NCBI GenBank assembly: GCA_947455485.1
Contig: CANGNV010000018.1
Location: 1 to 39,337 of the forward strand
Origin: Burkholderiaceae bacterium
Lineage (GTDB): Bacteria > Pseudomonadota > Gammaproteobacteria > Burkholderiales > Burkholderiaceae
DNA: 39,337 nt
Direction of reading: 5' to 3'
Both the position numbers and the translations under genes were made by a program. Shown in pieces: positions 7,637 to 17,153 of the stretch. Below the pieces are notes generated by a model. That model saw nothing but the letters and a program-made list of their open reading frames with translations. It had not been told where the DNA came from and did no database searches. Position 1 is the stretch's first letter, and every line of letters starts with the position of its first letter.

Positions 7637-8091
7637 GCTGAGCCCCAAGTTTGTAGTAGCTGGCACACCTTCTCTGGACTATCTTCTGAGGCAAGCGACT
7701 TGCGAGCGTCTTGGTCAGATAAAAGTTGTGCAATCGAGGACAGAATTTCTAGATGTTGCTGAGTTGCTTTTTCGGGAACAAGCAAAAAAATCAAAATAGA
7801 GACTGCCTCACCATCGGGTGCGGCAAATTCAATTGGCTCTTTTAATTTGACGAAGGCAGCAATCGGATGTTTGAGGCCCTTTACACGGCCATGGGGTATG
7901 GCTACGCCAGCACCTAATGCAGTTGAGCCAAGGTCCTCACGAGCGTTTAAGAAGCCAACAATTGCTTCAGCTTCCAATCCTGCTTGTTTGGCAAAGAGTT
8001 GTCCTACGGCCGCAAATGCCTCAGCCCGATTTTTACAGGGGCTATTTAAGGCAATGCGGTCTAAAGCGAAAAGGTTGGTCAGGGCATTCAT
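7633..8091 (-). CDS. ptsN: PTS IIA-like nitrogen-regulatory protein (EIIA-Ntr)
   Basis: Cytosolic phosphocarrier at the end of the EI-Ntr/NPr chain, which regulates targets such as potassium transport and sensor kinases by protein contact. The 152 residues have the PTS-EIIA type-2 fold. The phosphorylated histidine lies in [20 protein letters not shown], and [20 protein letters not shown] is the typical following block. The TGA stop overlaps the proposed TTG start of hprK, tying sensor kinase and carrier translation together. It lies 33 bp downstream of hpf. Genes for EI-Ntr and NPr are not in this window. Confidence 0.96.
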   Translation of the reverse strand: MNALTNLFALDRIALNSPCKNRAEAFAAVGQLFAKQAGLEAEAIVGFLNAREDLGSTALGAGVAIPHGRVKGLKHPIAAFVKLKEPIEFAAPDGEAVSILIFLLVPEKATQQHLEILSSIAQLLSDQDARKSLASEDSPEKVCQLLQTWGSA

Positions 8092-8124
8092 GTCGATTGA
8101 TTATAGGTGTCCTGACGCTAAGCA

Positions 8125-8448
8125 TCACTCAAAATGCTTTTCATGGTGATGATCTTGGATTTTTTCTTTGTGCTTGACTACTTGACGTTCAAGTTTATCA
8201 ACCACCGCATCCATAGCATGATAGAGATCAGCGTTATGCGCTTCAGCAAAAAGATCCTTGCCTTTGAGGTGAATCGTGATCTCTGCTGCTTGACGAAGAT
8301 TTTTTTCTTTGGCGTTATCGACAATTAAAAATGCAGAAGCATCTAGGACGTGGTCAAAGTGTTTGCGAATTTTGGCTAACCCGGCTTCGAGGTGGGAACG
8401 CATGGCTGGAGTAACTTCAACATGACGGCTATTAATTTTCAGATTCAT
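8125..8448 (-). CDS. hpf: Ribosome hibernation promoting factor, short form
   Basis: A 107-residue protein with the beta-alpha-beta-beta-beta-alpha ribosome-binding fold. It starts MNLKINSRHVEVTPAMRSHL, contains FAEAHNADLYHAMDAVVDKL, and ends in a histidine-rich tail (KIQDHHHEKHFE). It binds the 30S decoding centre in stationary phase and supports 70S inactivation or dimerisation. It lacks the C-terminal dimerisation domain of long HPF. The start has a good AGGAG about 7 nt upstream. It follows lptB after a 191 bp gap where rpoN would normally be, and its own promoter candidate lies in that gap. Confidence 0.95.
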   Translation of the reverse strand: MNLKINSRHVEVTPAMRSHLEAGLAKIRKHFDHVLDASAFLIVDNAKEKNLRQAAEITIHLKGKDLFAEAHNADLYHAMDAVVDKLERQVVKHKEKIQDHHHEKHFE

Positions 8449-8478
8449 CAGCAGCTCCTATTCATAGCAAAACAAAAT

Positions 8479-8514
8479 GCATGCGCAAATAATTACCCGG
8501 GGTGCGCAGCATGC
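8479..8514 (-). other. Imperfect inverted repeat in the hpf leader
   Basis: GCATGCGCA (8479-8487) and TGCGCAGCATGC (8503-8514) can form a stem of 6 bp plus 3 bp separated by a three-base bulge, with a 15 nt loop. It lies about 30 nt upstream of the hpf start. It could be a leader RNA structure or a binding site for a dimeric regulator. No protein can be assigned from sequence. Confidence 0.35.
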
Positions 8515-8563
8515 CCCTGTAATGTTGTACTTGTTTATACGGAAATGAACTTCATGAGCCTCC

Positions 8564-8592
8564 AGCGTATCAGCGATTTTGCTGAAAACCAA
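8564..8592 (-). promoter_or_regulatory. Candidate sigma-70 promoter for hpf-ptsN-hprK-rapZ
   Basis: On the minus strand TTGGTT (8587-8592) and TACGCT (8564-8569) are separated by 17 bp, about 115 bp upstream of hpf. The whole 191 bp between lptB and hpf contains no gene. I see no GG-N10-GC sigma-54 element in it. The -10 box is a weak match, so this is tentative. Confidence 0.35.
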
Positions 8593-8639
8593 GGGGGCAG
8601 ATCATTTTTATTTAATAAATATTCAAAAACTCGGAATAT

Positions 8640-9407
8640 TTACATGCGGAAGTTTTCGCCTAGATAAACTCTTCTGACGGCATCATTCTCAATGATTTGG
8701 TCTGGCTTGCCAGATGCCAGCACGCTACCTTCGCTGATGATGTAGGCGTGATCACAGATACCTAAAGTTTCTCGAACATTGTGGTCGGTGATGAGGACGC
8801 CAATCTGACGATCTCTTAAGAAGCGCACAATCCGCTGGATCTCTCCAACTGCAATGGGATCAACACCTGCAAAAGGCTCATCGAGCAGAATGAACTTGGG
8901 TTGGGAGGCCAGGGCTCTAGCAATCTCAACACGACGACGTTCGCCACCGGACAGCGAGAGGGCGGGGTTGTCGCGAAGATGGCTGATTTGGAGTTCGCCC
9001 AAGAGCTCATTTAAGCGATGCGCTATCTCTGCCTTGCTTAATGGCTTACCGCCTTGTACTTGTAGCTCTAATACTGCTTGAATATTTTCAGCCACATTTA
9101 GCTTTCGGAATACGGAAGCCTCTTGCGGGAGGTAAGACAAGCCCATGCGGGCACGTTCATGAATCGGAAGATGGGTGATGTCAGTACCATCTAGAACAAT
9201 ACTGCCGCCATCTAGGGGAACAAGCCCAACAATCATGTAGAACGAAGTTGTTTTGCCGGCTCCATTCGGACCCAGGAGTCCAACTACTTCGCCACACTTG
9301 ACCTCTACAGATACGTCGCGCACTACTGTACGAGATCCGTAACGCTTTTGAAGATGCTGCGCGCTTAAGGTTGCCGAGTTTTGATTGTTGCTGGAGTCCG
9401 TGGTCAT
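8640..9407 (-). CDS. lptB: LPS export ABC transporter ATP-binding protein
   Basis: ATPase of the LptB2FGC complex that extracts lipopolysaccharide from the inner membrane. The 255 residues show Walker [18 protein letters not shown]-loop [11 protein letters not shown], signature [15 protein letters not shown], Walker [14 protein letters not shown] and the switch histidine in [11 protein letters not shown], all characteristic of LptB. Its ATG overlaps the lptA stop by four bases (ATGA), so translation is coupled. It is the last gene of the kdsD-kdsC-lptC-lptA-lptB run. lptF and lptG are not in the window. Confidence 0.97.
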   Translation of the reverse strand: MTTDSSNNQNSATLSAQHLQKRYGSRTVVRDVSVEVKCGEVVGLLGPNGAGKTTSFYMIVGLVPLDGGSIVLDGTDITHLPIHERARMGLSYLPQEASVFRKLNVAENIQAVLELQVQGGKPLSKAEIAHRLNELLGELQISHLRDNPALSLSGGERRRVEIARALASQPKFILLDEPFAGVDPIAVGEIQRIVRFLRDRQIGVLITDHNVRETLGICDHAYIISEGSVLASGKPDQIIENDAVRRVYLGENFRM

Positions 9408-9961
9408 TTCTCTAGTGTAGCTTTTCTTCTTGGTGAAAGGATGGCTCTAGCCAGCGGAAGGTCTTCGGCTTTGGCGTTTGCGGGCGGCGAGACTTTATAG
9501 CTTTGCTGAACATCGTCGTAGTCAATTTTCCAGCCACGTAATTGATCTAGCATTTGCATATTGTGAAGACGCTTTAAGCTGGCGTCCCCAGTTAGGGTCA
9601 AGAGTTCGGTCTTTGCATTGTAGATAACTGTTTGGCCGCGACCCTGCATGAACTCATTGGCAGGTCCTTCACGTCTTTGTCTAAAGCTGGCAGTAGATTC
9701 GGGATTTCCTTGAACATCAACGTATTCATAGCCCTCAGGATCAACTTTGATGTTACCTTTTTCGCCGGTAATCAAAATGCTTCCTTTGGTTAAGAGTACC
9801 TGACCATCAAGCTCATAAACCTGCTGCACGTCATTCACGGAAACTTTTTCAGCTTCCAAAATAACCGGTTTATCTTGATCCGCTTTTTCAGCATGAGCGG
9901 CGGTAATACAACAGGCTATTAATAGCGCAAAAGATAGGCCGAGTTTACGTAGGCAGATCAT
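9404..9961 (-). CDS. lptA: LPS export periplasmic bridge protein LptA
   Basis: Periplasmic protein that forms the bridge carrying LPS from LptC to LptD. The 185 residues begin with a signal peptide cleaved after about residue 24 (CCITAAHA). The OstA/LptA beta-jellyroll follows, with [47 protein letters not shown] and the later strand [20 protein letters not shown]. It overlaps both neighbours by 4 nt (ATGA): lptC upstream and lptB downstream. Confidence 0.95.
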   Translation of the reverse strand: MICLRKLGLSFALLIACCITAAHAEKADQDKPVILEAEKVSVNDVQQVYELDGQVLLTKGSILITGEKGNIKVDPEGYEYVDVQGNPESTASFRQRREGPANEFMQGRGQTVIYNAKTELLTLTGDASLKRLHNMQMLDQLRGWKIDYDDVQQSYKVSPPANAKAEDLPLARAILSPRRKATLEK

Positions 9962-10602
9962 GGCTGCACTCCAGGTTGAACGCGCTCGATACGGCCTCTT
10001 ACCTGCCCAGATAAAACCATGCTTTGTTCGATATTGTTAAATACGCCACCATCAGTTGAGTGCATAACCGATATACCTTGCTCAAGCGTAATGGGTTTAT
10101 CAGTCTTGATAACATCATCGTTGATGAGCACTTTGAAATAAGAAGAGCGTGCAAGCATGCGAGGCCTTGCAGGCTCAGTTGCTGAAGCTGCTTGAGGAGG
10201 GCGAAAAATTTCGGCGTTATCAATCAGATCGAGAATGGTTAGGTCGCCATCCAAATGACCTGTATCTGCTTTGACGGTAACGGGTGATTTTTCAGGCGGA
10301 AACAAGCGTATCCGAGGCGTTTCAATATCGATTGAAGCATCATCGTCATAGTGGGTTACTTTCTTACCTAGCACTCGATATTTGGTGTTGCCAGATTCAT
10401 TGAGCGCAGATAAAGCGCCGTTGCTGATAATGTAATCGGGCTCATGTAAGCGGACGCGTTCGATGGCAGATTTTTCTGCTGGAGCATTTTTCTTGACTAG
10501 CCAAAATGTGACGAGGGTTAGTGTACCCATCAAGATCAAAGGCATGAGACGTAATAAGGCACGCCAGATACTCAGTTTGATTTGTTGGGCATCCAGTTGC
10601 AT
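9958..10602 (-). CDS. lptC: LPS export inner-membrane protein LptC
   Basis: Single-span membrane protein that takes LPS from LptB2FG and passes it to LptA. The 214 residues have a transmembrane helix at about 17-37 (LRLMPLILMGTLTLVTFWLV) and a periplasmic beta-domain (PDYIISNGALSALNESG, RVLGKKVTHYDDDASIDIET, then VKADTGHLDGDLTILDLIDN). Sequence conservation in the family is low, so the assignment leans on topology, size and position between kdsC and lptA. It overlaps lptA by ATGA and lies 11 bp after kdsC. Confidence 0.92.
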   Translation of the reverse strand: MQLDAQQIKLSIWRALLRLMPLILMGTLTLVTFWLVKKNAPAEKSAIERVRLHEPDYIISNGALSALNESGNTKYRVLGKKVTHYDDDASIDIETPRIRLFPPEKSPVTVKADTGHLDGDLTILDLIDNAEIFRPPQAASATEPARPRMLARSSYFKVLINDDVIKTDKPITLEQGISVMHSTDGGVFNNIEQSMVLSGQVRGRIERVQPGVQP

Positions 10603-10613
10603 TGCGAAAGACC

Positions 10614-11186
10614 TTAAGCGCGCGCCTGAGCGAGTAATTCATCGTAGCGGTTTTGAGCTTTCAGGATCAGATCGCAAACTTCACGTACAGCGCCACTACC
10701 GCCGGATCTTGTTGTGACAAAGTGAGCGGTTTCTTTCACGGCATCATGTCCTTGTGATGGACATACCTTTAAGCCTGCAGACTTCATCATCTGAAAATCA
10801 GGCCAATCATCACCCATCACAGCGCAGTCGGATGCCTTCAATCCAAGTGATTGCAAAATCTTTTCCAGGGCTGCAGCTTTATTTTCAACGCCCATGTGCA
10901 CATGCTTGATACCAAGCTCATCGCAGCGGGCTAAAACCATTTTGGAAGTACGTCCAGTAATGATGGCTGTTGGTATACCAATTTTTTCTAAGAGCTTGAT
11001 TCCTAATCCATCTTGAATATCAAAAGCCTTCAGAGATTCTTTGCCGTTTTCACCAATAAATACCTGGCCATTCGTCAGTACGCCATCAACATCCAGAACG
11101 AGAAGCTTAATTGCTCCAGCGCGCTCCCAAGCCTGTGGATATTGACTTAGAGGGTTAGTGTTGTGAACGTTAAAGGCGCTAGGCAT
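10614..11186 (-). CDS. kdsC: 3-deoxy-D-manno-octulosonate 8-phosphate phosphatase
   Basis: HAD-family phosphatase (tetrameric C0 subfamily) that converts Kdo-8-phosphate to Kdo for the LPS inner core. The 190 residues carry HAD motif I LLVLDVDGVLTNG, then AFDIQDGLGIKLL, motif II IITGRTS, and the metal-binding motif MGDDWPDFQMM. About 25 residues before motif I are longer than the minimal domain and may be unstructured. It sits between kdsD (35 bp upstream) and lptC (11 bp downstream), the conserved Kdo/LPS transport order. Confidence 0.95.
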   Translation of the reverse strand: MPSAFNVHNTNPLSQYPQAWERAGAIKLLVLDVDGVLTNGQVFIGENGKESLKAFDIQDGLGIKLLEKIGIPTAIITGRTSKMVLARCDELGIKHVHMGVENKAAALEKILQSLGLKASDCAVMGDDWPDFQMMKSAGLKVCPSQGHDAVKETAHFVTTRSGGSGAVREVCDLILKAQNRYDELLAQARA

Positions 11187-11221
11187 AGGTTGAGTAAATG
11201 AATGATTGGTTGGTAAGTAGC

Positions 11222-12214
11222 TTAAATAACCTTGGCGGCAAATAGATCATGCAGGTTCAATGCACCAAGTAATGCGCCGTTTGGATCGGTTACCACCAAA
11301 TGATTGATGCGATGTTTTTCCATCATCTCAATAGCCTCTTCCGCTAGTAGCTCCGGAGGAATTGTGCGCGGTGCTGAGGTAATCGCTTTTTCTAAAGTGA
11401 GGCCATCTAAATTGGTGCTCTTCTCCAATAGGCGACGTAAGTCACCATCAGTAAAAATGCCAGCAACTTTATTTGCCTTATCTAAAGTAACTACCATGCC
11501 CATGCGTTTAGCAGTCATCTCGAGTAAAGCATCTTGCAGTGATGCGGAGATTGCAATCTTAGGAGTCTCATCAAGGTTGCGCATGACTTCACTGACATGC
11601 ATGAGCTGTTTACGACCCAAGCGACCACCTGGGTGTGAACGTTGAAAATCTTCAGCCTGAAAGCCGCGAGCATCTAAAAGAGCAACAGCTAGAGCGTCGC
11701 CCATAGCTAGTGCTGCCGTTGTGCTGGTGGTTGGGGCTAAGTTAAGTGGGCAAGCTTCTTTTTCAACACTGGTATCTAAATGGGCATCCGCCAACTTTGC
11801 TAAAGAAGAATTTGGCGCACCGGTAAGTGCAATCAGTTTTGCACCAGTGCGCTTAACGATCGGTACGATAGTGAGTAGTTCGTCGGTCTCACCAGAATTT
11901 GAGAGTGCAACAAAGACATCATCACGAGTCACCATCCCAAGGTCGCCATGACTGGCTTCCGCAGGGTGGACAAAAAAAGCGGGTGAGCCAGTAGAAGCAA
12001 AGGTAGCTGCAATTTTTCGAGCAATATGACCTGATTTGCCAATTCCAGAGACGACAATGCGGCCTTTGCAGGAGTGCAGTAGATCTACCGCCAATACGAG
12101 GGCATCCGCGTTTGCGCCTTCAAGGCGATCACGCATAGTGTGCAGTGCAGCAGCCTCAATAGTGAGGGTGTCGCGCGCAAGCTTTAGGGTTCGGTCACGA
12201 GTCTTAGCTATCAT
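11222..12214 (-). CDS. kdsD: D-arabinose 5-phosphate isomerase
   Basis: Interconverts ribulose 5-phosphate and arabinose 5-phosphate, the first committed input to Kdo. The 330 residues contain an SIS domain (VVSGIGKSGHIARKIAATFA, HPAEASHGDLGMV, ALSNSGETDEL) at about 40-180 and two C-terminal CBS domains at about 205-330 (KRMGMVVTLDKANKVAGIFT and HRINHLVVTDPNGALLGALN). Start and length match E. coli KdsD. It has no visible Shine-Dalgarno, and its start codon is only 11 bp from the divergent antiporter gene. It is the promoter-proximal gene of the LPS cluster. Confidence 0.96.
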   Translation of the reverse strand: MIAKTRDRTLKLARDTLTIEAAALHTMRDRLEGANADALVLAVDLLHSCKGRIVVSGIGKSGHIARKIAATFASTGSPAFFVHPAEASHGDLGMVTRDDVFVALSNSGETDELLTIVPIVKRTGAKLIALTGAPNSSLAKLADAHLDTSVEKEACPLNLAPTTSTTAALAMGDALAVALLDARGFQAEDFQRSHPGGRLGRKQLMHVSEVMRNLDETPKIAISASLQDALLEMTAKRMGMVVTLDKANKVAGIFTDGDLRRLLEKSTNLDGLTLEKAITSAPRTIPPELLAEEAIEMMEKHRINHLVVTDPNGALLGALNLHDLFAAKVI

Positions 12215-12225
12215 GGGGTGAGTAT

Positions 12226-14205
12226 ATGCCGTCAGTCCTTCAGTTAACTCTCATCTTGCTGGCCTCCGGAGTGGCCGGGGTAGTTATTTTCCGCTATTTT
12301 GGGCTCCCCCCTATTTTGGGCTATCTAGCCATCGGCGTCCTTATTGGGCCGCATGCCCTTGGTTTGGCCAATGATTCCGCCACAGTGAAGTATTTGGCTG
12401 AATTTGGCGTGGTTTTCTTGATGTTTTCGATTGGCCTGGAATTCAACCTCCATAAGCTGCGGGCTATGCGAACCATCGTATTTGGCTTGGGTGGTAGTCA
12501 GGTCATTTTGACCATGCTCCTGGCGGTCCCAGCCAGCTTGCTAATGAACTGGATTTACCCCATTTCTTGGCAGGCTGCCATTGCCCTCGGAGGCGCTTTG
12601 GCGATGTCTTCAACTGCCATCGTCACCAAACTCATTGCCGATCGCTCAGAAATCGAAACTGAGCATGGTCGCAACATCATCGGTATTTTGTTATTCCAGG
12701 ATTTGGCAGTGGTGTTCCTATTAATTCTGTTGCCCTCGCTGGGCAAGAATCCCGGAGACTTATTTTTAGCCTTGACCGCAGCTTCTATCAAAATTACGGT
12801 GGCATTGGTTCTAATTTTTGTAATTGGCCAAACCTTAATGAGTCGTTGGTTTAGTTTGGTTGCCAAGTTGCGCTCTCAAGAGCTCTTTATGTTGAACCTC
12901 TTACTCATTGTTTTGGGTATGGCAGGTCTTACTGAGCACTTTGGCTTATCACTAGCGCTCGGGGCTTTCTTGGCAGGCATGTTGATTGCAGAGACGCCTT
13001 ATCGTCATCAAGTGGAAGAGGACGTCAAGCCCTTTAGGGATGTGCTCTTGGGCCTTTTCTTTATTACCGTTGGTATGTTGCTTGATTTTGAGGTGATCTA
13101 TCAACAGTGGATGCTTGTCCTTCTCTTGCTGATTGGACCTCTAGTCTTTAAGTTTGGTTTGATTGCTTTACTGTCACGCGCTTTTGGTTCAAGCCCCGGC
13201 ATCTCTATTCGGACGGGATTATGTTTAGCGCAGGCCGGTGAGTTTGGTTTCGTTCTGTTAAACCAAATTGATGGCTTGGATCTCATCGACCCTGCTTTGA
13301 GTCAAGCAGTATTGGCAGCGATGTTGCTCTCGATGTTCGGTGCACCGTTCTTGATTCAATACAGCGATCGTATTGCGATGCGCTTTTCTAGTAATGAGTG
13401 GTTATTGCAATCGCTGGCGCTGACACGTGTAGCGGCAAAAAGTGTCCGCACAGAAAACCATGTCGTCATTTGTGGGTTTGGTCGCTCAGGTCAAAGCTTA
13501 GCTCGCATGCTCGATCAAGAAAAGATTCCCTACATTGCTTTAGACATGGATCCAGATCGTGTAAAAGAGGCCGCAGCTGCTGGTGATAACGTGGTTTATG
13601 GCGATGCTAGTCGAGAAAATTATTTAGTGGCCGCCGGCTTATCGAGAGCAAAAGCAGTGGTGATTACTTACGCGGATACTCCAGCAACATTGAAAGTATT
13701 GCATCAAGTTGAGCATCTTCGCCCTGGCATGACTGTATTGGTTCGCACTAAAGATGATGCGGATTTGGCAAAGCTTCAAGCAGCTGGTGCAACAGAGGTG
13801 GTGCCCGAGTTAATTGAAGGCAGCCTCATGATGGCCTCACACGTCTTGTTGATGATGGGCGTGCCCATGCGTAAGGTGGTACGTCGTATTACAAGCGCAC
13901 GCGAAGCTCGCTATAGCCTTCTGCGTGGATACTTCCGTGGCGTTACAGATGAAGTTGACTCCAAGGAGTCGTGGCGTTTGCATTCAGTTACTTTGCTGCC
14001 GGAGTCAGCCAGTATTGGACAGACTCTCGAAGAGTTGCATCTTGAAAATGAAGGTGTGAGCGTACAAGCGGTCAGACGAAAAGTTGGTGGTGCTGACTAT
14101 GTCAAATTAGAGCTCACCCCAGACTTGCGTTTACAAGCTAACGACATCCTGGTGCTCTCAGGCAATTCAGAAGCGACTGATTTAGCCGAATCTAAATTGC
14201 TCTGA
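12226..14205 (+). CDS. CPA2-family cation:proton antiporter with RCK domain (KefC/YbaL-like)
   Basis: Inner-membrane antiporter of 659 residues. Roughly the first 390 form the Na/H-exchanger fold with about a dozen membrane segments (LASGVAGVVIFRYFGLPPIL, ALGGALAMSSTAIVTKLIAD, ILLFQDLAVVFLLI). A cytosolic RCK/TrkA-N Rossmann domain follows at about 408-530 (HVVICGFGRSGQSLARMLDQ, VVYGDASRENYL) and then a TrkA-C domain to the end (SVTLLPESASIGQTLEEL). KefB/KefC relatives export potassium under glutathione-adduct control; YbaL is less defined, so substrate and ligand are inferred only by family. A GGGGTGAG stretch precedes the ATG. The gene diverges from kdsD and converges on uvrA (22 bp apart) with no obvious terminator. 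Confidence 0.93.
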   Translation: MPSVLQLTLILLASGVAGVVIFRYFGLPPILGYLAIGVLIGPHALGLANDSATVKYLAEFGVVFLMFSIGLEFNLHKLRAMRTIVFGLGGSQVILTMLLAVPASLLMNWIYPISWQAAIALGGALAMSSTAIVTKLIADRSEIETEHGRNIIGILLFQDLAVVFLLILLPSLGKNPGDLFLALTAASIKITVALVLIFVIGQTLMSRWFSLVAKLRSQELFMLNLLLIVLGMAGLTEHFGLSLALGAFLAGMLIAETPYRHQVEEDVKPFRDVLLGLFFITVGMLLDFEVIYQQWMLVLLLLIGPLVFKFGLIALLSRAFGSSPGISIRTGLCLAQAGEFGFVLLNQIDGLDLIDPALSQAVLAAMLLSMFGAPFLIQYSDRIAMRFSSNEWLLQSLALTRVAAKSVRTENHVVICGFGRSGQSLARMLDQEKIPYIALDMDPDRVKEAAAAGDNVVYGDASRENYLVAAGLSRAKAVVITYADTPATLKVLHQVEHLRPGMTVLVRTKDDADLAKLQAAGATEVVPELIEGSLMMASHVLLMMGVPMRKVVRRITSAREARYSLLRGYFRGVTDEVDSKESWRLHSVTLLPESASIGQTLEELHLENEGVSVQAVRRKVGGADYVKLELTPDLRLQANDILVLSGNSEATDLAESKLL

Positions 14206-14227
14206 TTTAAGTCTAATTCCGATCGAA

Positions 14228-17116
14228 TTACTTTTTCTTTTTTGCAGGTGCTGGTTTACGAACTAGCAGTGGCGCTAAGTAGTGACCGGTAAAGCTAGCT
14301 TCGTTTTTGGCAACTTCTTCTGGTGTGCCAGTAGCAATAATCTGCCCGCCACCAGCGCCCCCTTTAGGCCCCAAGTCAATAATCCAATCGGCAGTTTTGA
14401 TCACATCCAAATTGTGCTCAATGATGACAATCGTGTTGCCTTGTTTCTTGAGGGTCTGAAGAACGCTTAGTAGCAACTGAATATCATGGAAATGTAAGCC
14501 CGTAGTTGGCTCATCCAAGATGTAGAGAGTTCTGCCGGTATCACGTTTAGAAAGTTCTAGAGAGAGTTTGACGCGTTGTGCTTCGCCGCCAGATAAGGTC
14601 GTAGCGCTTTGACCTAGCTTGACGTAGCCTAAGCCAACATCGAGCAAAGTTTTGAGTTTGCGCTTGACAATAGGCACTGCTTCAAAAAATTCATGAGCTT
14701 GCTCGATAGTCATCGAGAGCACTTCATGAATATTCTTACCTTTATATCGAATGTCTAAAGTTTCACGGTTATAACGTTTGCCGTGACAGACATCGCAAGG
14801 TACATAGACATCGGGTAAGAAATGCATCTCGACTTTAATAACGCCATCACCTTCACAGGCATCGCAACGGCCACCTTTGACGTTGAAAGAAAAACGCCCA
14901 GCTTCGTAACCACGCTCACGCGCTGCAGGTACACCGCAAAAGAGTTCTCTGATCGGTGTAAACAGTCCTGTATAGGTCGCTGGGTTGGAGCGTGGTGTTC
15001 TACCAATTGGAGATTGGTCAACACTGATGACTTTGTCAAAATTCTCTAAGCCTTTGATTGCATCGTGCGCTGCCGGCTCTGCATTCGAGCCATAGATATG
15101 CTGCGCAACTGCGTGGTGCAGAGTGTCGTTAATCAGTGTCGATTTGCCAGAACCAGATACGCCAGTGACACAAGTTAATAGGCCAACTGGAATCTTGGCG
15201 TGAACGGATTGCAAGTTGTTGCCACGTGCGCCGATGATTTCTAAAAACTTGTCATTTACTGGAATGCGTTTTTCTGGAACGGCAATCCACTCTCGACCAG
15301 ATAAGTAGGCGCCAGTTAAGGACTTTGGATTAGCCTCTACTTCTGCAGGAGTTCCTTCAGCAACGACTTCACCGCCATGTACGCCAGCACCAGGACCAAT
15401 GTCGATCACATAGTCAGAGGCGCGAATCATATCTTCATCATGTTCAACCACTAAAACACTATTACCTAAGTCACGTAAATGCTTCAGGGTGCCAATAAGC
15501 CTATCGTTATCGCGCTGATGTAATCCAATGGAGGGCTCATCTAATACATACATGACACCGGTGAGGCCGGAACCAATCTGAGAGGCCAAACGAATGCGCT
15601 GCGCCTCACCACCGGAGAGAGTGTCAGCACTGCGTTCAAGGGATAGGTAGTCCAAGCCCACGTCATTGAGGAAGCGTAGACGTGAACCAATTTCTTTTAC
15701 GATCTTGTCAGCGATTTCTCGTTTGGCACCTTTGAGTTCTAAAGACTCAAAATATTCTTTAGCTTCTTTTAAAGGCAGGGCGCTGATTTCATAAATGGCA
15801 CGTGATTGCTTGCCATCACCCACTTTGACAAAGCGGGCTTCTTTGCGCAAACGGCTGCCACTACATGCTGGGCAAGTCTGTACATTTTGATAGCGTGACA
15901 ATTCCTCACGGACTGTTGCTGAATCAGTCTCACGATAGCGACGCTCAAAGTTGGCAACAATGCCTTCAAAAGCATGCTCACGAATACTATTCTTGCCGCG
16001 CTCATTAATGTATTCAAATGGAATGGTGATATCACCTGAGCCTAGCAAGATGAGATCTTGTTGTTTCTTATTCAGCGTCTCAAAAGGCTTCTCGACATCA
16101 AAGCCGCCATGCTTTGCAAGGGTCTGCAAGAGTTTGAAGTAAAACTGATTACGACGATCCCATCCCTTGATAGCGCCAGATGCTAGCGATAAATCTGGGT
16201 GAGCAACAATCCGTTTTGGATCGAAGAAAGATTGATGACCTAAGCCATCACAGGATGGGCATGCACCCATCGGGTTATTAAATGAGAAGAGGCGTGGCTC
16301 AAGTTCTTGCAAGGAATACGAGCAAATTGGGCAGGCAAATTTGCTGGAGAAAATCATCTCCTTGCCGGTATCCATATTGACGATCATGGCTTTGCCGTCA
16401 GCAAGGCGCAATGCAGTCTCAAACGACTCCGCTAAACGCTGCTGAATATCAGGACGTACTTTAATGCGATCAACAACCACTTCAATAGAGTGCTTATCGT
16501 TCTTCTTCAGGGTCGGCAGTTGATCCACTTCAAAGATCTCTGCTTTAGCAGTATTGGTTGTGCCGCCACCAGAACGCACACGAAAGCGCACAAAACCTTG
16601 CGCTTGCAAATCTTGGAATAAATCAACGAACTCACCTTTGCGCTCGCTCACCACTGGAGCCAAGATCATGAGCTTCGTATCTTCAGGCATGGCCAAAACG
16701 GTATCCACCATTTGAGATACGCTTTGCGCTTCTAGTGGCAGATCATGTTCGGGGCAATGTGGCGTTCCAGCACGCGCAAACAATAAACGCAGGTAATCAT
16801 GAATTTCTGTAACCGTACCCACAGTTGATCGGGGATTGTGGCTAGTCGCTTTTTGCTCAATCGAGATTGCGGGGGAGAGGCCTTCAATCGTATCGACGTC
16901 TGGCTTTTCCATTAATTGCAAAAACTGACGTGCGTAGGCAGACAGTGACTCAACATAGCGACGTTGGCCCTCGGCATATAGGGTGTCAAAAGCCAAGGAG
17001 CTTTTGCCGGAGCCAGACAGGCCGGTCAAAACGACCAATTTCTCTCTAGGGATATCTAGATTGATGTTTTTGAGGTTGTGCGTGCGCGCACCGCGGATCT
17101 TAATTTCGTTATTCAT
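14228..17116 (-). CDS. uvrA: Excinuclease ABC subunit A
   Basis: Damage-recognition ATPase of nucleotide excision repair. It loads UvrB at distorted DNA. The 962 residues hold two ABC modules: Walker [21 protein letters not shown] at about 31-50 and [15 protein letters not shown] near 650. Each has its own signature ([19 protein letters not shown] and [19 protein letters not shown]) and Walker B ([28 protein letters not shown]). Zinc modules include CPIC/CPSC in the first half and CDAC/CDVC in the second. The protein ends in a lysine-rich tail (APAKKKK). The 37 bp to the divergent MFS gene contain no recognisable LexA box. Confidence 0.98.
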   Translation of the reverse strand: MNNEIKIRGARTHNLKNINLDIPREKLVVLTGLSGSGKSSLAFDTLYAEGQRRYVESLSAYARQFLQLMEKPDVDTIEGLSPAISIEQKATSHNPRSTVGTVTEIHDYLRLLFARAGTPHCPEHDLPLEAQSVSQMVDTVLAMPEDTKLMILAPVVSERKGEFVDLFQDLQAQGFVRFRVRSGGGTTNTAKAEIFEVDQLPTLKKNDKHSIEVVVDRIKVRPDIQQRLAESFETALRLADGKAMIVNMDTGKEMIFSSKFACPICSYSLQELEPRLFSFNNPMGACPSCDGLGHQSFFDPKRIVAHPDLSLASGAIKGWDRRNQFYFKLLQTLAKHGGFDVEKPFETLNKKQQDLILLGSGDITIPFEYINERGKNSIREHAFEGIVANFERRYRETDSATVREELSRYQNVQTCPACSGSRLRKEARFVKVGDGKQSRAIYEISALPLKEAKEYFESLELKGAKREIADKIVKEIGSRLRFLNDVGLDYLSLERSADTLSGGEAQRIRLASQIGSGLTGVMYVLDEPSIGLHQRDNDRLIGTLKHLRDLGNSVLVVEHDEDMIRASDYVIDIGPGAGVHGGEVVAEGTPAEVEANPKSLTGAYLSGREWIAVPEKRIPVNDKFLEIIGARGNNLQSVHAKIPVGLLTCVTGVSGSGKSTLINDTLHHAVAQHIYGSNAEPAAHDAIKGLENFDKVISVDQSPIGRTPRSNPATYTGLFTPIRELFCGVPAARERGYEAGRFSFNVKGGRCDACEGDGVIKVEMHFLPDVYVPCDVCHGKRYNRETLDIRYKGKNIHEVLSMTIEQAHEFFEAVPIVKRKLKTLLDVGLGYVKLGQSATTLSGGEAQRVKLSLELSKRDTGRTLYILDEPTTGLHFHDIQLLLSVLQTLKKQGNTIVIIEHNLDVIKTADWIIDLGPKGGAGGGQIIATGTPEEVAKNEASFTGHYLAPLLVRKPAPAKKKK

Positions 17117-17153
17117 GATTTTTTAGCGTAACTTGTTAATATAGCCCTTTCCC

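Noticed and set aside
8449..8639. A sigma-54 promoter or degraded rpoN in the lptB-hpf gap
   Set aside because: I see no GG-N10-GC element and no stretch resembling the RpoN box or other conserved RpoN sequence.
16867..17049. Open frames opposite uvrA and other long genes
   Set aside because: All lie antisense to strongly conserved coding sequence, and none has a ribosome-binding site or recognisable domain.
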